44,732 nucleotides of DNA from Elusimicrobiota bacterium (GTDB taxonomy: Bacteria; Elusimicrobiota; Elusimicrobia; JACQPE01): the NCBI GenBank assembly GCA_016207685.1, contig JACQPE010000085.1:1-44732 (forward strand). The letters are read 5' to 3'. The notes beneath the pieces were generated by a model. The model was not told the DNA's origin. It did not search any database and saw only the letters and a program-made list of their open reading frames with translations. The position numbers and the translations under genes are program-made. Of this stretch, positions 41,794 to 44,732 are shown one piece after another (position 1 is the stretch's first letter; the number at the start of each line of letters is the position of its first letter).

Positions 41794-42726
41794 CTAATTC
41801 GCCATCCGGGCCAAATCTCCCGCGGAGGGCATCCCCTTGGCCCTTGACGCCATTGTGCCCTTGGACCCATTATCACCAAAAAACTCATCGATCACAAGAT
41901 CACCCAGCAATTCTTCGGTGCGGCCGATCACAAGTCCCGTCGTGGGGCTTTTAATTTCCCGGCCCAGCTTAAACACCTTAAGTTTTTGCCCGACCTCAAG
42001 GCCCGATTCCATGCCGGCATCAAGATAGACCGTGCTCCCCTCCGATTCGGCAACCCGGCAGGACCATTGTTTCTTGTTGATTTGTGATGCAATGTTGTCA
42101 ACCAGTTGGGAAATAGCGGCGCGCAGCGCTTCACCCTCCAATCCTTCATTGTAACCGCCGCGCGTTCCCATGCCCAAAAACTGCCCGGATGCGGATTTTG
42201 CTTCCCCCTTGCCTGAATCGGCATGGAGAATCTGACCGGTCTCCGCATCGACAACGCGCACATCAACCGTGGCCATGGCCGACTGTCGTTTAGTTTGCGT
42301 CACCAAATAATCGGAGCCGGTCGTATTGACGCCAAAATTGGATATGGCTCCCGTCACAATGGCATTTAATCCCAATACCTTGCCCATTTGAGCCGCAGTA
42401 TTAGAATCAATGGCGCCCGACATTGCGAGCTTTTGCTCATCCATTATTTTATTGAGCTTATCGCGCTCCACAACGATAAATTTTCCCGTCTTCGTTAATT
42501 CGGTGATGAGAATATCCGCGGCGGCGCCGCCGATACGGCCCTGTCCATAGGCGGTCTTATTTTCAAAATCCACGACGCCCACCCTGCGCTTAGGTCCCGT
42601 GTATTTTGATTCCACCTTTTCAGTGACATTAGCCGAAACACTTTGCCTCATCTTTGTAGACTGCGTCGCCGCGCAGCTTGAAAGTAAGCCCGCGACCGCA
42701 ACGAAACGAACAGCGTTTGACAACAT
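41794..42726 (-). CDS. CsgG-like lipoprotein
   Basis: 310 aa with C18 (LLSSC). The CsgG/HfaB domain is clear: RVGVVDFENKT, ADILITELTKTGKFIVVERDKLNKIMDEQ, LGLNAIVTGAISNFG. A C-terminal FlgT-C-like beta domain (about 225-300) follows. CsgG proteins form outer-membrane export pores, and relatives act in holdfast attachment. The retained ERDKLN and central strands suggest an oligomeric complex with its neighbours. AGGGGGA precedes the start. Confidence 0.88.
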   Translation of the reverse strand: MLSNAVRFVAVAGLLSSCAATQSTKMRQSVSANVTEKVESKYTGPKRRVGVVDFENKTAYGQGRIGGAAADILITELTKTGKFIVVERDKLNKIMDEQKLAMSGAIDSNTAAQMGKVLGLNAIVTGAISNFGVNTTGSDYLVTQTKRQSAMATVDVRVVDAETGQILHADSGKGEAKSASGQFLGMGTRGGYNEGLEGEALRAAISQLVDNIASQINKKQWSCRVAESEGSTVYLDAGMESGLEVGQKLKVFKLGREIKSPTTGLVIGRTEELLGDLVIDEFFGDNGSKGTMASRAKGMPSAGDLARMAN

Positions 42727-42744
42727 TCTATTCCCCCTTATACC

Positions 42745-43359
42745 TTACCAATCCTTGCGGACCCTACCCAATTCCTTGGTGATCATAAAGACCACATGAT
42801 CAGCCTCTTCCTTGAGAGGACTCTTCAGGACATTTTCAATAACTTTGCTGGCCATGCCCTCGATAAAAATATCTTTCATTTCCTTGGAAGATGTGGCGAT
42901 CTTTTTATTTGATTTTTTTTGAGAGCCTTCCCAAAGCTTCTCTCCGGTGTTAGCGTCAACCAGCCAAAAACGAGCCTCCACGACACGGTTGGCGTATATG
43001 CCGATATTGACTCTTTTGAACTCAATAAGCTCGCCGTACATGAGCGCCTCAATGCCCAAAAGTTCGCCTAATTTTTGCGGGGTCGTTGAATTAAGTTGTC
43101 CTCCATCGGTGATGCCGATAGTCCGAAGCTTGCCGTCAACCATATCAACATCAGACAAATCGAAGCCGACGCCGATGAGCGCATCTTGCATTAATCGCCG
43201 GAGCAAAAGGGGCCCCTGAAGATCAACCGATAGGTTGCTCATGGGCAGCAAGGCCACCGTCGCCGGAAAGGGGGTGCCATGGTGAACAACGGGCGCTTTG
43301 GGGCCGCAAGCGGTCACTATCAAAAGCGAAATCGCCGCCAAATATTTTCTTTTTGACAT
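42745..43359 (-). CDS. GNA1162-type lipoprotein
   Basis: 204 aa from the Met at 43359 (others at 43371 and 43389 are in frame; none has a clear ribosome site). Signal ends at C18 (IVTACGP). The mature part matches the GNA1162/DUF799 pattern: VALLPMSNLSVDLQGP, a LLGIEALMYGELIEF block and FWLVDANTGEKLWEGS. GNA1162-like proteins share the CsgG-periplasmic fold. Leads the set of four lipoprotein genes on this strand. Confidence 0.83.
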   Translation of the reverse strand: MSKRKYLAAISLLIVTACGPKAPVVHHGTPFPATVALLPMSNLSVDLQGPLLLRRLMQDALIGVGFDLSDVDMVDGKLRTIGITDGGQLNSTTPQKLGELLGIEALMYGELIEFKRVNIGIYANRVVEARFWLVDANTGEKLWEGSQKKSNKKIATSSKEMKDIFIEGMASKVIENVLKSPLKEEADHVVFMITKELGRVRKDW

Positions 43360-43441
43360 CAAGTTGAGCATGCCGAATTTTTTAATCATGATCAAGACTA
43401 ACACAATGTCCCCGCGGGATTCAAGGGGGGAGGGGGCTAGA

Positions 43442-44732
43442 TCACATATCATGAGAAACAATATCGGCCAAGGATTCCCGCCGGACCATTAATCGCGCGC
43501 GGCCATTGCTGACCGATGCCACGGCCGGACGCGGATAACGGTTGTAATTTGAGGCCATGGAATAATGATAAGCGCCCGTGCACGAGACGGCCAATATATC
43601 ACTCGGCCGAATTTCGGGCAAGCGCGCGTCTTTAAACAAGACGTCCGCTTCGCAGTGCTTACCGGCAACCGTAATCCTGCGCGAAGGCCCGCGGCGCACG
43701 TCATTGGCCAATGACAAATGATACCGCGCCGAATAAAGGGCGGGTCTGGGATTGTCCGATAAGCCGCCGTCAACAATGGCCATAACGCTGCCGTTGGAAA
43801 TTTTTTTGACATAGTGGACAGCATACAGCGTCGTGCCGGCTTCGCCCACGATCGAACGGCCCGGCTCAACGATCAAGCGCGGCAGCGGATATTTAAGCCG
43901 GGAGCTTTCTCCCTGGACGGCATCACAGAGAACGCGCGCATATTTTCTAATGCTTGGCGGATGGTCCGCGGGCACATAGCGAATTCCCAGCCCCCCGCCC
44001 ATATTAATTTCCTCCGCCACATACCCTGTTAGACGGCGCAGCTTATCCAGCCATGAAAAAATCACGACAGTCATTTCCTGGTAAGACCGCAGATCAAAAA
44101 CCTGACTGCCGAGATGGGCATGAAAACCCAATAAGCGAATATGCGGCAGCGTTAAAGCGCGTTTGACCGCTTGAAGAGCCAGGCCCCCTTTAAGATGAAG
44201 CCCGAATTTCGTGTCCTTGTGGCCCGTCTTAATATAATCATGGGTAGGGGCCTCAATGCCGGGAGCCAAACGCAAAAGAACCGGTGTTTTAGCCGGCAAG
44301 CGCCTGCTCATGTCATTAATTAAGCCGAGCTCCCGTTCATTATCCACCACAATGCGATGCGCGCGATTTTGCAATGCCATCTCAATTTCTTCAGGCGTTT
44401 TGCAGTTTCCATGCACATGGATGCGGGAAGCGGGAAACCTCGCCCAAAGCGCGGTGTAGAGCTCCCCGGCGGAGGCCACATCCAAACTCAAGCCTTCCTC
44501 GTTGATGATCCGGCACATGTCCAATGTCAAAAACGCTTTGGCCGCGTAAGATATGGTTGCGGATTGAGGATAATAACGGCAAAAGGCTTCCTTGTAATCA
44601 CGGCAGCGCCGGCGGATCACATATACATTGATCACATAAAGCGGCGTGCCGTATAGCAGATACAAATAAACGCTCGAGAATCCGCATATTCTTAATTTTC
44701 GAGGAATAGAGATTTTTTGATAATACTGAAAT
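43442..44732 (-). CDS. lysA: Diaminopimelate decarboxylase, 5' end cut by window
   Basis: The frame stays open to the window edge, and residues upstream of the TTG at 44665 read LRICGFSSV...LLYGTPLYV. This resembles the normal start region of LysA, so the true start lies beyond 44732. Fold III PLP enzyme: SYAAKAF (PLP lysine), HVHGNCKT, GFHAHLGSQ, NMGGGLGI, EPGRSIVGEAG, DGGLSDNPRPALY and the catalytic Cys in SCTGAYHYSMASNYN. It converts meso-diaminopimelate to lysine. Downstream 43360-43441 holds no gene. Confidence 0.94.
   Translation of the reverse strand, partial: FQYYQKISIPRKLRICGFSSVYLYLLYGTPLYVINVYVIRRRCRDYKEAFCRYYPQSATISYAAKAFLTLDMCRIINEEGLSLDVASAGELYTALWARFPASRIHVHGNCKTPEEIEMALQNRAHRIVVDNERELGLINDMSRRLPAKTPVLLRLAPGIEAPTHDYIKTGHKDTKFGLHLKGGLALQAVKRALTLPHIRLLGFHAHLGSQVFDLRSYQEMTVVIFSWLDKLRRLTGYVAEEINMGGGLGIRYVPADHPPSIRKYARVLCDAVQGESSRLKYPLPRLIVEPGRSIVGEAGTTLYAVHYVKKISNGSVMAIVDGGLSDNPRPALYSARYHLSLANDVRRGPSRRITVAGKHCEADVLFKDARLPEIRPSDILAVSCTGAYHYSMASNYNRYPRPAVASVSNGRARLMVRRESLADIVSHDM

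Noticed and set aside
44663-44665. TTG as the lysA start
   Set aside because: The frame is open to the window edge and the residues upstream look like a normal LysA N-terminus, so the gene is cut off by the window.

Overview
The window looks like a chromosomal segment of a diderm (Gram-negative type) bacterium of roughly 50 % GC. It carries an Omp85-like outer-membrane barrel, at least six lipoprotein candidates and a CsgG/FlgT/LPP20-type lipoprotein cluster. I cannot fix the phylum from sequence alone; an uncultured lineage such as Elusimicrobiota is a reasonable guess, no more. No rRNA, tRNA or CRISPR array was recognised.

Layout. (1) 1-1975: intergenic repeat element, then a secreted subtilisin-like protease. 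(2) 2002-8650, plus strand: a tightly overlapping operon for purine/ureide breakdown (membrane protein, MobA-like nucleotidyltransferase, allantoinase, allantoicase, OHCU decarboxylase, HIU hydrolase, dihaem cytochrome c, PuuD-type membrane urate oxidase domain). (3) 8671-14636, minus strand, convergent with it: a GAF-ANTAR regulator, a tiny His-rich lipoprotein, a three-subunit xanthine dehydrogenase and a CitE-like aldolase. (4) 14637-16372: a divergent promoter region, an ANTAR-type antitermination leader and glutamine synthetase. (5) 16387-23659: a palindromic element, envelope proteins, and a protease/beta-propeller/outer-membrane-barrel fusion with two secreted neighbours. (6) 23879-32269: guaB, a secreted propeller protein, an acyl-CoA dehydrogenase, two DUF35/thiolase-like pairs and a GT39-like membrane protein. 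(7) 32278-35099: an AbrB-RelE toxin-antitoxin pair, an ICMT-like methyltransferase and an acyl-CoA ligase. (8) 35100-35568: repeats and an IS110-type transposase remnant. (9) 35569-44732: alaS, a cyclase-REC protein, a zinc-ribbon/HEAT membrane protein, a four-lipoprotein cluster and lysA, which runs off the window.

How it fits together. Xanthine dehydrogenase makes urate; the membrane urate oxidase with its separately encoded cytochrome c makes 5-hydroxyisourate; UraH and UraD give allantoin; allantoinase and allantoicase give ureidoglycolate and urea. The CitE-like protein may use the resulting glyoxylate, and glutamine synthetase recaptures ammonium. No ureidoglycolate lyase or urease lies in the window. 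The most striking regulatory feature is the glnA leader: two stem-loops with A1/G4 hexaloops, the second sharing three bases with a strong intrinsic terminator. This is the architecture recognised by ANTAR proteins, and a GAF-ANTAR gene is divergently transcribed from the same promoter region and leads the xanthine dehydrogenase operon.
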